From contig NC_083598.1 of NCBI RefSeq assembly GCF_020882245.1, positions 34,385,858 to 34,449,857 of the forward strand: DNA of 64,000 bases. The letters are read 5' to 3'. The notes below the pieces were generated by a model, which worked only from the letters and a program-made list of their open reading frames with translations, made no database searches and had not been told where the DNA came from. Numbering within the stretch: the first letter of the stretch is position 1; each line of letters begins with the position of its first letter. Source of the stretch: Rhopalosiphum padi (taxonomy: Eukaryota > Arthropoda > Insecta > Hemiptera > Aphididae). The position numbers and the translations under genes are program-made. Shown piece by piece: positions 38,477 to 51,345 of the stretch.

Positions 38477-38580
38477 CTTATATTAACATATTATATTATA
38501 CTGAACACTGCTGTAGTTACCGAATAACACGCGGCTTTATATTATACAGTGCTAAATCAATGCTCGAACGCTGTCTCGTC
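38477..38580 (-). promoter_or_regulatory. Possible alternative noncoding first exon
   Basis: A strong minus-strand donor (ATATAAG|GTAAGT at 38476-38471) follows a modestly CpG-containing stretch without a usable ATG frame. It could be another 5'-UTR exon feeding the RhoGEF gene. Weak. Confidence 0.2.
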
Positions 38581-38879
38581 AGCTATTATGTAATATATAA
38601 TATATATATATATATAAAAGAATCGCTTGTGCGGTCTATACATTACAATAAAATCCATTTTAACAGAGTATCTACCTAACCTTGTATGTAGGTGTATAAC
38701 ACAACCAGGACGGGAATAATATAAATAAATTGTTCGGGGTGCACGGTACACGGAGCCGTCGTTGTAATATTATTTAATATACAACAACCATCAGATCGTA
38801 TAATATATGCCACGTATTTCCGTGACTATTCTTTCAGTCGTCGTTATAATAATAAATATAATATTATATTTTAATAATA

Positions 38880-39260
38880 AAACGCGCGTCTGTGACAGTT
38901 TTGGGCGTGTATAATGATGTGCCAGACTGAACGGTCGCCGTGTCCGCCCCTCTGCGTCGGTGCAGTGCGCCCCGGCCGCGGCGTTACGTGCGTACTATAC
39001 TTACGTAGAAAACAAATCATGGAGCCGAGGTCGGAGTAAAAATAATATTAAAAGCAGCTATAAACACCGATATACTCGCCCGGGATAATAATATTACAAT
39101 TACGTATTATGGCCTATAGGTACGCGCGTGTGTGTGTACACGTATACGGTGTGATGGAGGTGGAGGAGGCGGCGGCGGCGGCGATGGGTGAAACAGTCGG
39201 CGTGCGAAGTGATTACAAATTTACAACGGACTAGACGGCCGCGGCACAGGCGCCTATTAA
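38880..39260 (-). promoter_or_regulatory. CpG-island-like promoter block
   Basis: The most G+C-rich part of the window (CCCGGCCGCGGCG; a GGC/GGA trinucleotide run at about 39155-39185), with CpG abundant. It lies upstream, in the minus direction, of the RhoGEF exons, and a strong minus-strand donor ends at its left part. A main promoter of the RhoGEF gene here is the simplest reading. A divergent plus-strand transcript cannot be excluded. Confidence 0.4.
39005..39020 (-). CDS. Candidate RhoGEF first coding exon (start codon side)
   Basis: Minus-strand ATG at 39020 encodes MICFL plus one base, then a near-consensus donor CTAC|GTAAGTATAG. It sits in a CpG-rich promoter-like block. Its phase matches the candidate micro-exon at 31395-31426, which in turn matches exon A. 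Together they would give a start MICFLQANYISVKSLR before exon A. This is one model among several; exon A also begins with ATG. Confidence 0.25.
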
Positions 39261-42200
39261 AATATTACGTGTAACTAAATAAAATATGTGGTTGTGTTTT
39301 TCGGGTGTCGTGCGAACATCAAATCGTACTTAACAAAAAAAAATAAATATACTTATATACCATGCGATATGTATATATATATATATAGTACCTATATTTA
39401 ACGTGGTATTTTATCAATGTTAATACTTACTTTAATATTTAGGGTGTGTACGGGTTTTGTTACGATGGACTGGTCCGAAAACGATTATTTTAAACAGTTT
39501 TTTTATACTTCTGCAGCCTACGGGCGCTATCGTAGTAAATTGTATTATATAATATTACGATGGCGTTCGTTCTGAATTACTCAATATTATATTTTGATGT
39601 TCGAGTTAATTTGTAATCATTTCGTATTATAATAAGGTTACATATTGTATTTTATGTTTTTTTGCGCATTAAAGTAATCAATTACGTACGTACGTATTAT
39701 GCAGGATAAACACTGATTAACAACGATATCACAAGTTCAAGTATAATAATTATAATATCAAAATATCTATATATTATTTTACACATCACAGCTTTGATTT
39801 ATAAATTTATAACTGTACACAGTTTATAAAGATATGCTGTATTCAATCGAATCGAATACAATTTAAAGCTGTATACATATTATTCCGTTAACAGTCCAAG
39901 TGAGGATATATTATATACCTATAGTTTTAATGAGACCACCCTGTGTTACAACATTATGGTTATGGAGATAGTATATGCGCGTCGATGGCTTTTTGATGAT
40001 TTTTCTTATAGTAACCGTCTACCAAAACAAATCTGTCGGCTAAGCTGTTCGAATATTCAAAACACGTAAACAGAATATTATAATAAATATAATAATTATA
40101 CACTACCGGATAAATTCTATAGAATGAAACATTATAGACTTCGTGTACTTTATATGTATCTGCTAGTGCTAGAGTACCTTAACGTATTCAGACACAATTG
40201 CTTATATTTTCTTTACAACTCATATACAAAGAAATCATCAAGAATAATCATCCCCTTGTATTATTTGTTATGCTATTTAAAGAGTTTTATGTAGTAATTC
40301 AATGTACTTTTTTTTTTAAATCTGAACTTTTATTACTGTTAATCGATAGTTGAAAATTTTAAGCATCTAAATCAAAATTCGAATGAAAAGTTTTTGGGTA
40401 AATTGTAAAACTTTATGTATTACGGAATAATATTTCTAAATAATGGTTTTACATAAAATATAAAATACACATAATATTTATTTTAATCTATTATATTAGG
40501 CTATTAGAGTATACTCAGACAATGTCAATATAATATTAATATAAATAATATTTCTAACTATAATTTTTAAATTGACATAGAGAGCTCAAAATTTCTTAAT
40601 ACTATGGTCCATTATCATTAATATAAAGATGACGGCGTCTACTTCTACGGGTATTTTATCATTTATTTATACTACCATTAATAATTTATTTTTCATTTAA
40701 GTAGTATGGGCAGTATAGTATGTCGAAAAAATAATACATATTTTATGTTATTAATTATAATTATAATAAATTATTGTTAATAATTTATAATTCAGCACTG
40801 CGTACATATAGAACAATACTATAAATTGGTTAATGGAAAAAATATATCTTAAAATTAGTCTGATAACTTTGAATATTTTATCGTTTATAGAAAATAATAT
40901 TACTATGATAATATTTTTTTAATACTTTAATAACTTGATAAAAAAAAATATATCCAATTATCCTACTATTTTGTATTCTTTAGAAGCTAAAATAAGTGTT
41001 ACTTATTTGAAGTTAGAACAGTTCATAATTTATTTTCATAATACCATTGATTGTGTCTTAGTGATGAATAAAAACCAGTATAATAATAATATATTTCTTT
41101 ATGGCATATGGAATGTGGATATATTCAAAAATGAATAGTTTAAATACGTTTTTATTAATTAAAAAATAAATCATATTTAGGAACATATTAAATATTTATT
41201 TAATATCAACATTCATTATATAGAATATTATTATATATTTAAATGTTTTATTTCAAGTATTGTGGTTAAAATAAACAATTAAAAAACTAAAGATACAATT
41301 TCTATTATATAATATATTATCATATAATATAACATACAATATGTATATTATGTGATAAAAAAAAAATCAAATCACTATATTTAGGTTAATGTATAGTGAT
41401 TATAATATGAAGTCAATCGGAATTTCTTTATAAACATATCAAAACTAATTTTTTGTTAGTTATTATTTCTAGTTACCGTCATTTCATTATTTTATCAAAA
41501 TAATAATATGATTCATTAAACACTAGAAATTAAAGATACAAAAATTAATACACATGAAATGGACTGTTTTTATATTGTTTAAATGTTTACAAAAAACTAG
41601 CTAAAAATAATTAAAACAAAATAACTCATATTATTCATGTTATCATTAAAATATATAGACAATTAAAGTATATTATGTGAAGTTGTAATTTATATAACCT
41701 ATTCTAATCTTCTCCGAAGTCAAAGTTATACTTTACTAATAATGTAATAATAAAAAATATATTATTTATATAATACAACATAATAAACGCTGTTATGCTG
41801 ATTCTAAAAATAAAATTATAAAATTAATGTCTAAGTAAAGTTTATGTACCATTGAACACAATACGTATATTTGAAATTTAGATAAGAGAAATGAAGTCAC
41901 ACAAGGATAACACGCAAAAGTTTTGCCTAATACTCCGCAAATCAAAATTTTAAACACTTAGCTACTCGTTCAAAATTCAATTTTTATAAATTAATAAATA
42001 AAAAAAATATTTTTCATGGATTTTTTTTATTTTTTTTTACATTAAGTGTTTACAATCTATACTTTTTAACACAATAAGTATGTGTGATGGAAGAAGTAAT
42101 ACATGCTACAATGTTACATGCATTATTTGAATAAGAACTTATCCATTAATTACACTTGATTGGGAGTTGTTTTGTTATCTATTTTCTATTATATTATTTT

Positions 42201-45200
42201 TAATTTTAATTTTATAAATTAAAAATGTAAGCAGATATAAAAGAATATTTGCATTGATAGTTTTGTAATTAGTAATTTATTTATACATTCATTTTTTAGA
42301 TAGGCATAATTACACTGTTAAATGAATCATAATATTGTATAGATATTTACTAATTTTAAGTAAACATTTATGATTAAAAGCTTTCTTTTTCATTTTTTTT
42401 GTTTTTAATAATCATAACTGATCTTTTACATAACAATTTGTCTCACTAATTAAATTTTATAAATATTTTAAATTTTAATAGTTTTTTTTAAAAAATATTG
42501 TTTAAACACGTAACACAAATAGATACGTGACAATAATGCGTGTACTAAGAAGTATTTAACATTATTATCATACTGGAACAAGATGGAAATTAACTGTGCT
42601 TAAAGCAAAGGTATATAGTCTTTTAAATGTAATGGATGTAATAATTTATGTATCTATAGAGAAATTACTATCAACTATATATAGTTTATAGTGCGTAGGT
42701 TTCTGTTATATTTTCAGTGACAGCGAAATGGATAATATTATATAGTAAAACTGGAAACTACCTACCGACTTTTATGATTCCAAACGGCTCTCTCCTTATA
42801 TTACTCCGGGCAATTATTTTTGTTCTATAAAATATACTAAAATGTTTCATTGTTTACACATTTTTATTTTGTACTTTAAGAATCAGTTGAACGTAATGAA
42901 AGGTTTGAAATGTATGATTGTGATATTTTTTAAATAATTAATGTAATAAATCGTAATTATGGGCGTAATTTTTATGGTGTTCCTTAGATTATATCCATCA
43001 CAGTTGCCTATATAATTTAAAGTAGTTTAGGCTGTGATTAGTGTCTGTAATTTTAACACTGAAATGTCATATAGTGATGTAGAGCCTAGTAAAGCCTAAT
43101 ATAAATAGGTGATGTCTATAGTTATCTAATATAGTATAGTGATTATGCATACACGCTTCACGTCTGCGAAATTCATGGTATAATAACATTGTAAACAATA
43201 AATTAAGGTAAAAATGAAGGTATTTTATAATGTGCAATATCATATGATCATATCGATACATTTTTAACACATAACTATCATAATATAGAAAAGCGTATAC
43301 AATCAAAATATAATACCCTAGTCTACATGTATATTATAAAAATCATTGAGTCAGTCAAAAGTAAAACACCCCTATTGAACTAAAATTTTAATACGATTAT
43401 GATTGTCTAATTTAAATACTCATTAATGAATTACAAAAAAAATAATATATTTTGGACATATGTTTTTAAAAGAAATATTAAAACAATATATTATATTTCA
43501 ACTAATTAAGAACGTTGATAATGCTTGAGAAAAAAATTCTTTTTTTAAAAATAATATTTGTAAAACTAACGTTTAATTTTAAATGATAGTAGAAAATACT
43601 AGGTAAGTATATTTAATAATAATAAATTAACAAATTTCTGAATATTCTGGTGGGTATTATTTTAATACTTTTCTTAATTTGTTGTTTTATAGTGATTAAC
43701 TAAACAGTATACAGTTGACAGTCATTAGTATTGCATATTTGAAATTAAAAATATTAATTTCAATTTTTAATATCTATACATGGAACGTTTTTTTTTTTTT
43801 TTTTGTAAACTCGAATCGCACTACCCGGATAATGTAGAAAACTAAGAAACATTTCTTAATTATATTTACTGAAGTGTTATGTGAAAAATGTATGTTTTGA
43901 CTTAGTAATTGGATTACAAGAATTTATAACTTTTGAGACTTGCACTGATTTTATAAATAGTATCAATTAAAAATCTACATACGTTTTTCAGTTTCACAAA
44001 TTTTGTTAATTTCAAGATTTTAGGTATTCTGTCTATATTTTATACGTATAAGGTAAAACGTACATTATTATAAAATATGAAGTTAATATATCTATATATC
44101 TATTAAAATACACATATTTTTTTCTCGCGGAATAATAACCTATTGAAAAATTGGAACTGTTTATCATATACTCGTAAGTATAGGTATATAATTTATCGAC
44201 GAATTTATAAAGTGTTGTGTTTTAAGATCGATTTTAATAAGTACTAGCTATTTCAGATGTTGTTTCCGCTATATTGCTATAGTATCTGATTATAACTTAT
44301 AACTAAAGCTAGAAATACTTATAAGAGTTTACATGTTTTCTAATATTCATTGAAAATGTAGCTTATACCAGGGTCCAGGAATCTACAATAATTATTTTGT
44401 TTAGATCATTTTGCATATTTTGTCTTTTTCTCATTTTAAGTGCATATTTTACTAATATTTTTAAATTGTTAAAAACAATTTTTAATATAGGTGATATATA
44501 GAAAAATATTCTATGAAATTAGAGTGGGTCGTAGTTTACTCATCTGTATGAATATTTATAGATGAAATTATGAACCATCGATATGCTTTTGTCTACACAC
44601 AGACTGCATATATCTATATTGTATGATACTTATACAGTTATACACTTATACGGGTCAGTCGTCACGGGATATCAATTATTGTTGTTAAATGTTATTATTA
44701 AATGTTTTAGTTTTTAAGGCATATTTTTAGAACATATTTAGTGAATTTTAGGATATAAATAAATGAATATGTTTTTAACGACATGAAGTCCCTAGCCCTA
44801 GTTTATAACAAACGCTACATATACACGCAGCAATGACGATCGTCCCACCGTTTTATTACAAACAATTTTGATGTACGTTGTAATATGAAACGTCATATCG
44901 TTATTGTTATTGTTACAATTGTTAGTCGTTTGTGTTACAATAACCAACTGTCTCGTAAGAGCAGATTTGTGTGTGAGCGTATAATATAGTAGGTACATAT
45001 TTATTATATAATTAATACTTATTATATGTGCAGCGTTTTGCTCGGAGACGCGGTGGCGCCAGATTGCCGCCATAGTAGCAATCGTCTATATAATGTGTAT
45101 TATATTATAATTTATAACGATAATACAATAATAAATATAAAAATATTATATCATTATACAGTAATCACAAACAAGTATGTATGGAAGGTAAGGGTGTTAT

Positions 45201-47474
45201 AGATGTAGTGATATCCCATCACATGTAATTAGTTATATACTTTTTTATGTTTATGTTATGATTCCACTTTTCCCACACAAATTATTAAAATCCAGTAAAT
45301 ATTAACTATTACTATTGACAAGGAAACTCCATATTATACACAAAATTATGGTGAACAGCTGTTATCAACCCCACCCTAGATTATATTTCCTATCTTAGAT
45401 ATATTCTGTAATATGTACGGCTATGGTCTTATAAATTATAATGTACTTTAAATATCCCAATGTACGCCTAACAGTTATAATTATAAATTTATAAATAATA
45501 ATGATTATGATATTAGGAAGATTCTGTGTACTTATGTGGTAAGTCTAGGGTTGAAAAAAAACAGTGGAGGTAATATAATTATAATATTATTATTTACATA
45601 ATGTGATTGTGATCAACAAACAAAATATATAAATATATTTCATAGAAAAAATTAGGATACAATTTTATGTTTTTTTAACTCTAATAAAATGTTTGAAACA
45701 TATGTTTAAAACAATTTATTTAAAACACATTTCAATATTGTTATCACTACTGATAACTGGTAAGATATACCTTTCAAGGTAGATTTAACATAAAATACCT
45801 ACATCATATTCTAAGGTTTAATTCATAACTCATAAGTTACGAGTTAACGACTATAATATCGAAGTTATTAGATCTAAAATATGATGTTTCAATTTGTATC
45901 ATAATTCATAATACTTGGTTATTTGGTCGATAATAAGGAGTAGCTGCAATATTCAATTGTTTATGTGTAAAAAAATGATTTTTTTTTAATTTAAAAGCTT
46001 TTATCTGTCTAATTTACTAGTGATGAATAATTTGTCATTGAATAACATTGAATACCATTAATTACAAATTACAATTAAATTTAGTGATAATTAAAAATTA
46101 GTAAGCATTTACAAAGAAGTACATTTTTAAGATAAAAAAATAATTATCTTTTAACACAAAACCTTATTTTATTGAGTTATACAATATACTTTAAACAAAA
46201 ATTTTAGATAACAACCTGGAGGAGGGCCTCACCCCTCAGTACTATTTGATAACGATAAATTGGACCGATAAAAAGAGACTTTTTCTCTTCGGACCTATTA
46301 TACAAAAACAATACAACCAGCGATGTGTACTTTATTGTGTGAGCACCGCGAGCGCTATACACAGGTGAATATATTCATATACTTGCAGGTCATTCTTTTA
46401 ACAGATATAAATACTTATTTTCTCAAAAATAATTTATTTTTTAAAAGATTTTCTTATTATGGATTTTTTTAAACACGGAAATATCTATAACTTATTTATA
46501 AAAAAGTAAATACTTATTCAGATAATGTAAAATGTTATAATAATTACTCTGTTTAGTTAGCAGGACCATTGTATAGTAGTTACTTACGTCCAATTTACCT
46601 ACGTAAGTCAGTAGTTATTTAGATACAACAGCGGTGGTAAACATATGTGTGGGAAGAAAACTTGCGGAACACATGAGCTATGCTGTAACGTTTCGTATGC
46701 AATTCTTGTAAAAATATAATATATCGTACACGCATATTATTATGTCATATTGAAGTCTCATACATAATATAATGCGTAACTCATAATACGACCACACGGC
46801 CTGTGCCATACTGCCATATCATAATTTAGTATTTAAAAGTTAAAACGGCGCGCGCGATCACGTACGTATAATGATTTTAATTTTATTTTTGAAGCTGTCC
46901 GTATAGTACAGAGGGGTGTGAGGCATTAAATGTACGGGCACAGTGTCATGTACTTCATTATAATAATATTATCTTATGTGCGAATAACCCATAAACGGTT
47001 GTAGGGCACGTCTGCATTCCGAGCACTTTCATTAACGAAAACTTCTTTCGACTGGTGCAAATGTCAACATAACATAGTATTGTGTTACTTTGTAGTTAAT
47101 ACTTGTTTCTGTACGACTGTATGACTGCCAAGTTTATTTTGTGAAATGAATAGGTATTTTACATGTCCAATTAATTATAATATGCATTTTAAATTACCAA
47201 ATTCGTAAAAGGTTGACTTTATGCCTTATGATAGATATTTTACTGCAGACTGAACACTCATAATTATTTCTCATTACATTTTACTTCAATACACTATATG
47301 CCGACGAATTCGTTATTATAAACATTAATAAAATTAGTACATTTTATCAATAGGTACAATATTAATACGGTTGACAAAATATGCTTCAAAGAACACAATT
47401 ACAATAGGTACTATTTATAAATCGTATTTGGATATGTAGTCGTATTATGATCGTATATATAATATATATTGAAT

Positions 47475-47510
47475 AATGCATATATTATTTAGGGAAATAA
47501 TATATGCATT
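47475..47510. repeat. Perfect 16-bp stem, 4-nt loop hairpin
   Basis: AATGCATATATTATTT (47475-47490) and AAATAATATATGCATT (47495-47510) are exact inverted copies separated by AGGG. If transcribed it would form a stable A/U-rich stem-loop. No neighbouring coding frame or run of T that would make it a terminator-like structure. Origin unknown. Confidence 0.9.
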
Positions 47511-49067
47511 GGGAAGGGCATAATAGTGCTTTTCAACTGTGTTATAAGCAATATTTTTATTTACCACTGTTCAGTGTACTATATATATATGACTAGTAGT
47601 AATGAATAATGATAATATATCTACTAGGTATAACAACACATCACTTAGTAGAATAGTGTACATAGTGTATACAGTGTGTGTGCATTTAAACAGCTATATT
47701 CGATGCCTATAAGTACCAGTTGTTAAGATACCTTATATTATGCAAAGAGGAGGAGAGGTTACTATAATGTAATGTGCATATGTGCATACGGATGGCAAGT
47801 CTCGCAAGGCTTTCACTTCGTTTTTCTGTTAATTTACTCGGGTGATTTATACACCAACAAAGAAAGAAAGCAATTTATGGCGGCGGGTCTTTTAATACAG
47901 TATTAAGTATTTATACCCTATAAGGTGAAAAAAAATAATTGAAAAAATTACTTTTATTTATATATTATTATGTATTTGACTAAATACATATATATATATA
48001 TTCAGACACTATGCATATATTTAGTCTGGGGTATATTTTAAGATCAAAAGTGCTAGTTTCTAATAGTTACTGTAGACCATATTTATAAAATATAGATACC
48101 AATGAAAAAAAAATTATATTTCCTTAAAATATTATGTAGATACAGATACTAAACCAGAATTTTAACAGCTGTTGAAGTGGTTCTATTATTGTAATAGGCA
48201 GTTGATTACATTTTTTTATATTTTGTTAATACAATTTTTTTATAATTATTATAGTTTAGGCATTTTTAAAATAAAAGTGTATAAAATACTCAAATTAAAA
48301 ATATACACATATATATATAATCAATATTAGTATGTTAATTAATATCTCCTCAAATTAAATTATTATACGTATTAAAACAATAGCTTATGCTTATAGGGGA
48401 GTTGCAAACATGTGTCTTACATTTTCTTCGCATATATTAGTGTAAATTGTATATTTTTGCTAAATAAAATTATTATTATTAAGATTATAAGTTTGTAACT
48501 AACATTACTAATATTATATATAAAAAAAATAATTAGTAATGATTAATTATTTTTATTTTATAAATTAATTGTTTAATAATTAAATACTTGTGATCAATTT
48601 AACAATACTGATGTTAAGCAAATCTGATAAGTAATAAAATAAACTTACTATTGTTTCATACTAAATCATCGAGTGTGTAGGTATTTTAATTTGTATCAAT
48701 AAAATTATACAACAAATTGTTAACACGAGTTATGAAATTATGTGCCATTGATTATTTCATGAATTAACATTAAATATTATATTATAACATTATGTGCATG
48801 TTTAATTCAACTGAAAAAATATAAGTTACATATTTATTTCATTTCCTTAACTAATTGAAGTTGAGATATACTTAAACTCTCTATTTGGAAGATTAGATAC
48901 AAAATTAATACGGAGTCACGACAATTTAGACTCTAGTCCATCATGGCAATGGGTTTTAATACCATAAATTTTCTTTCAAAAAACTCTTTCCGAGTGAGTA
49001 GTTTTGAGTTAACTATCAAAAAAGATTGACGAAATTGTAAAAATTCAATATTATATATTATAATGAT

Positions 49068-49131
49068 GTTTGTGAAAAACAAACAAACTGGCACGCGGTC
49101 TATAGGTCAAAAAAATTTGGAAACCTCTGGT
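49068..49131 (-). mobile_element. hAT (Charlie-like) terminal fragment
   Basis: Read on the minus strand from 49131 it begins CAGAGGTTTCCAAATTTTTT, then GACCTATAGACCGCGTGCC. This closely follows the CAG.GGTTCTCAAACTTTTTT...CGGACCGC ends of hAT elements known in many animals. The other end and the target duplication were not found. Confidence 0.4.
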
Positions 49132-50230
49132 CTGGAGAATCACGCTGAACAGTAAAATTTCTCTTCTATCACCTAATAGATAAAAATGTTATCAGCGCTC
49201 TGTGTTATAAAATATAGTTTGAAAAAATGACAACCATCGGTAATGAATAAATGAATTTTATTCATATCAAACAATGCACAATTGTACGTCTGTTAAATAT
49301 CTAATCAAAGGATAATGAACGATCTCATTACACATACACGCGTGCATTCCATCTAATGTCAATTTACATTAGAGAGAAAATCAATTTCACGGATCACATT
49401 TAGCACGTTGGGCACGTATTACCGTTCAGAAATGAAAACTACGAATTAATGCAGCAGACGAACTCGCACACGTTATTCTCTCGTACATGAACAGACGATG
49501 ACTATAGTACGATACAATACCTACGTAATAATAATTATAGCACTAGTGAAATAGCATATATTATAATAAGTAGTGGAAAAAATGAACGCGAAGGACTCTG
49601 ATGATACTACAAGCGGTGTAGGTCACACAAACGTAATGAAAAACTAATGCAAAATATTGTAGCCCCACTCTTAATTAGATTGTTCACCTATTTATTTCGT
49701 TCCACGATACAGTCATCCAGTTTTGGAGTAATGATGATCGTTTCCTATATCTACGCTAAAATTACAATCATTAGTGGGAAGTTCACTATACTATAGTTCA
49801 GCGCATTTCCAGGACAATATAATATTATCATCAAAATCCCTCTTCTACTCTAAGTGTGGATCTCGAACAAATCAAAACGATGTACTTATTTTTAATTAAA
49901 ATGCATAGGCATTAAGGTACTATGAAAAATATACACCACAATAGAACCAATAACGTTTAAAATAATGAAAATAGGAAGAATCTAAAAATAAAAAAGTAAT
50001 TAACAAAACGCTTGATTAGTGTCAGAGTAGGGCGGATATAAATAAAATATTTACCAAAAAATATTTTCAAACAACTGTCATCCCTATCTATAAGCATACA
50101 AAATCAAACACTGTTCAACTGTTTTCAAGGAGCACATATTATTTTGTTTATAAGTGAGTTAGTGAGTACTACATAAGACGACAGAATTCTTCATTTTGGA
50201 AAATCTAATCATTGTATATTGTTTATCGGA

Positions 50231-50275
50231 CAGTGGGGTAACCAAGATTTTAAAATGGGGGGAGGAACCTAAAAT
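50231..50275 (+). mobile_element. hAT-like left-end fragment
   Basis: CAGTGGGGTAACCAAGATTT followed by AAAATGGGGGGAGGAACC resembles the same hAT-like ends as at 13846. Partner end not identified. It lies inside the 64-codon frame starting 50196, which is therefore probably not a gene. Confidence 0.4.
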
Positions 50276-51294
50276 AGTAAAAAAAATAAAATCATTAATT
50301 AACAATAACAGTTTATTTTTATATGAAGTTGATACAGCAAATGGTGGAGGGGAATGGCTCATTAAAACTTTCAATATTTTATTTATATAGACAGTCAAAT
50401 CAAAAATTAATTTATGTAATGTATTAATAATACTTATAATTAATAATCGTTGGTAATTACTTATTAGCTTTAAATATAAATAATATCATACGTCTTTCGC
50501 TCATTACTTATAATATGATTTAATACAATCATTAACATTGATTAAAATGATTATTATATAAAAGACATTGCGTAAAATAGTTTTAAACATTTTCTAATCT
50601 AAATGTTTTATTACACAAGGATATACTTATAATTTTCATTTTCTTGGTTATTTAAGTTTGAGTTACATTTTTAATATTTATATAAAAAAAAAAACATTTT
50701 TCATTTCAGTGATAAACCGATAACAAATAACGTTTTTTTATTGAGACAATTCAAAATATACATATTTTAAATAATTTAAAAAATTCAATTTTATAATGAT
50801 TAATTTATAAGCGAAAGATTTTATAAATATACATAACATAACTGCATAAGCTAAATAATAGCAACTATTAAGGAGAATATGTATACATAATACATACCTA
50901 TGCATAATATAATTTTTTTGTAATACCTATTATTGTTAGTTTAAGACGCTGTACAGTGTAAAGCACATGCTGTTTATATATTTACGTATTAACACAATAT
51001 GGCAAGGTAGACTCCCTATAGTTTATATAGTTATTTAAAAATTCTGACAGTACAAAATATTTATTATAATACATTTTGACATTTTGTCCCAGTAGAGACC
51101 AAACAATGTTAGACAAAAGCCATAACGAAAATCGAATGAGATACAGATAACGGGCATTTGTACACATCAAACATCCCTCATCAGTCCTCACCTTGGCTGG
51201 GATACTGGATATACCTATATATTATTTATAGTAGGAAGTGTCTTATTTTTATACTTTTGAAAGCAATGACAAAATAACTACATTCGAAAAAAAC

Positions 51295-51345
51295 GATTCT
51301 GATCTGCTCTTAGTTTATAACACCGTTTATAGGTTCATTTAAAAA
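51295..51345 (+). mobile_element. Dispersed repeat, left-end fragment
   Basis: AAAAAAACGATTCTGATCTG matches the left end of the repeat at 59319 (AAAAAAACGATTCTGATCG) and that at 14711. Interior not followed. Confidence 0.4.

Noticed and set aside
44798..45073. 91-codon minus-strand frame starting MAAIWRHRVSEQN
   Set aside because: Only the first part is CpG-rich; the rest is A+T-driven. The ATGGCGGC start is more like a YY1/Pho-type site in a promoter than a proven start codon.
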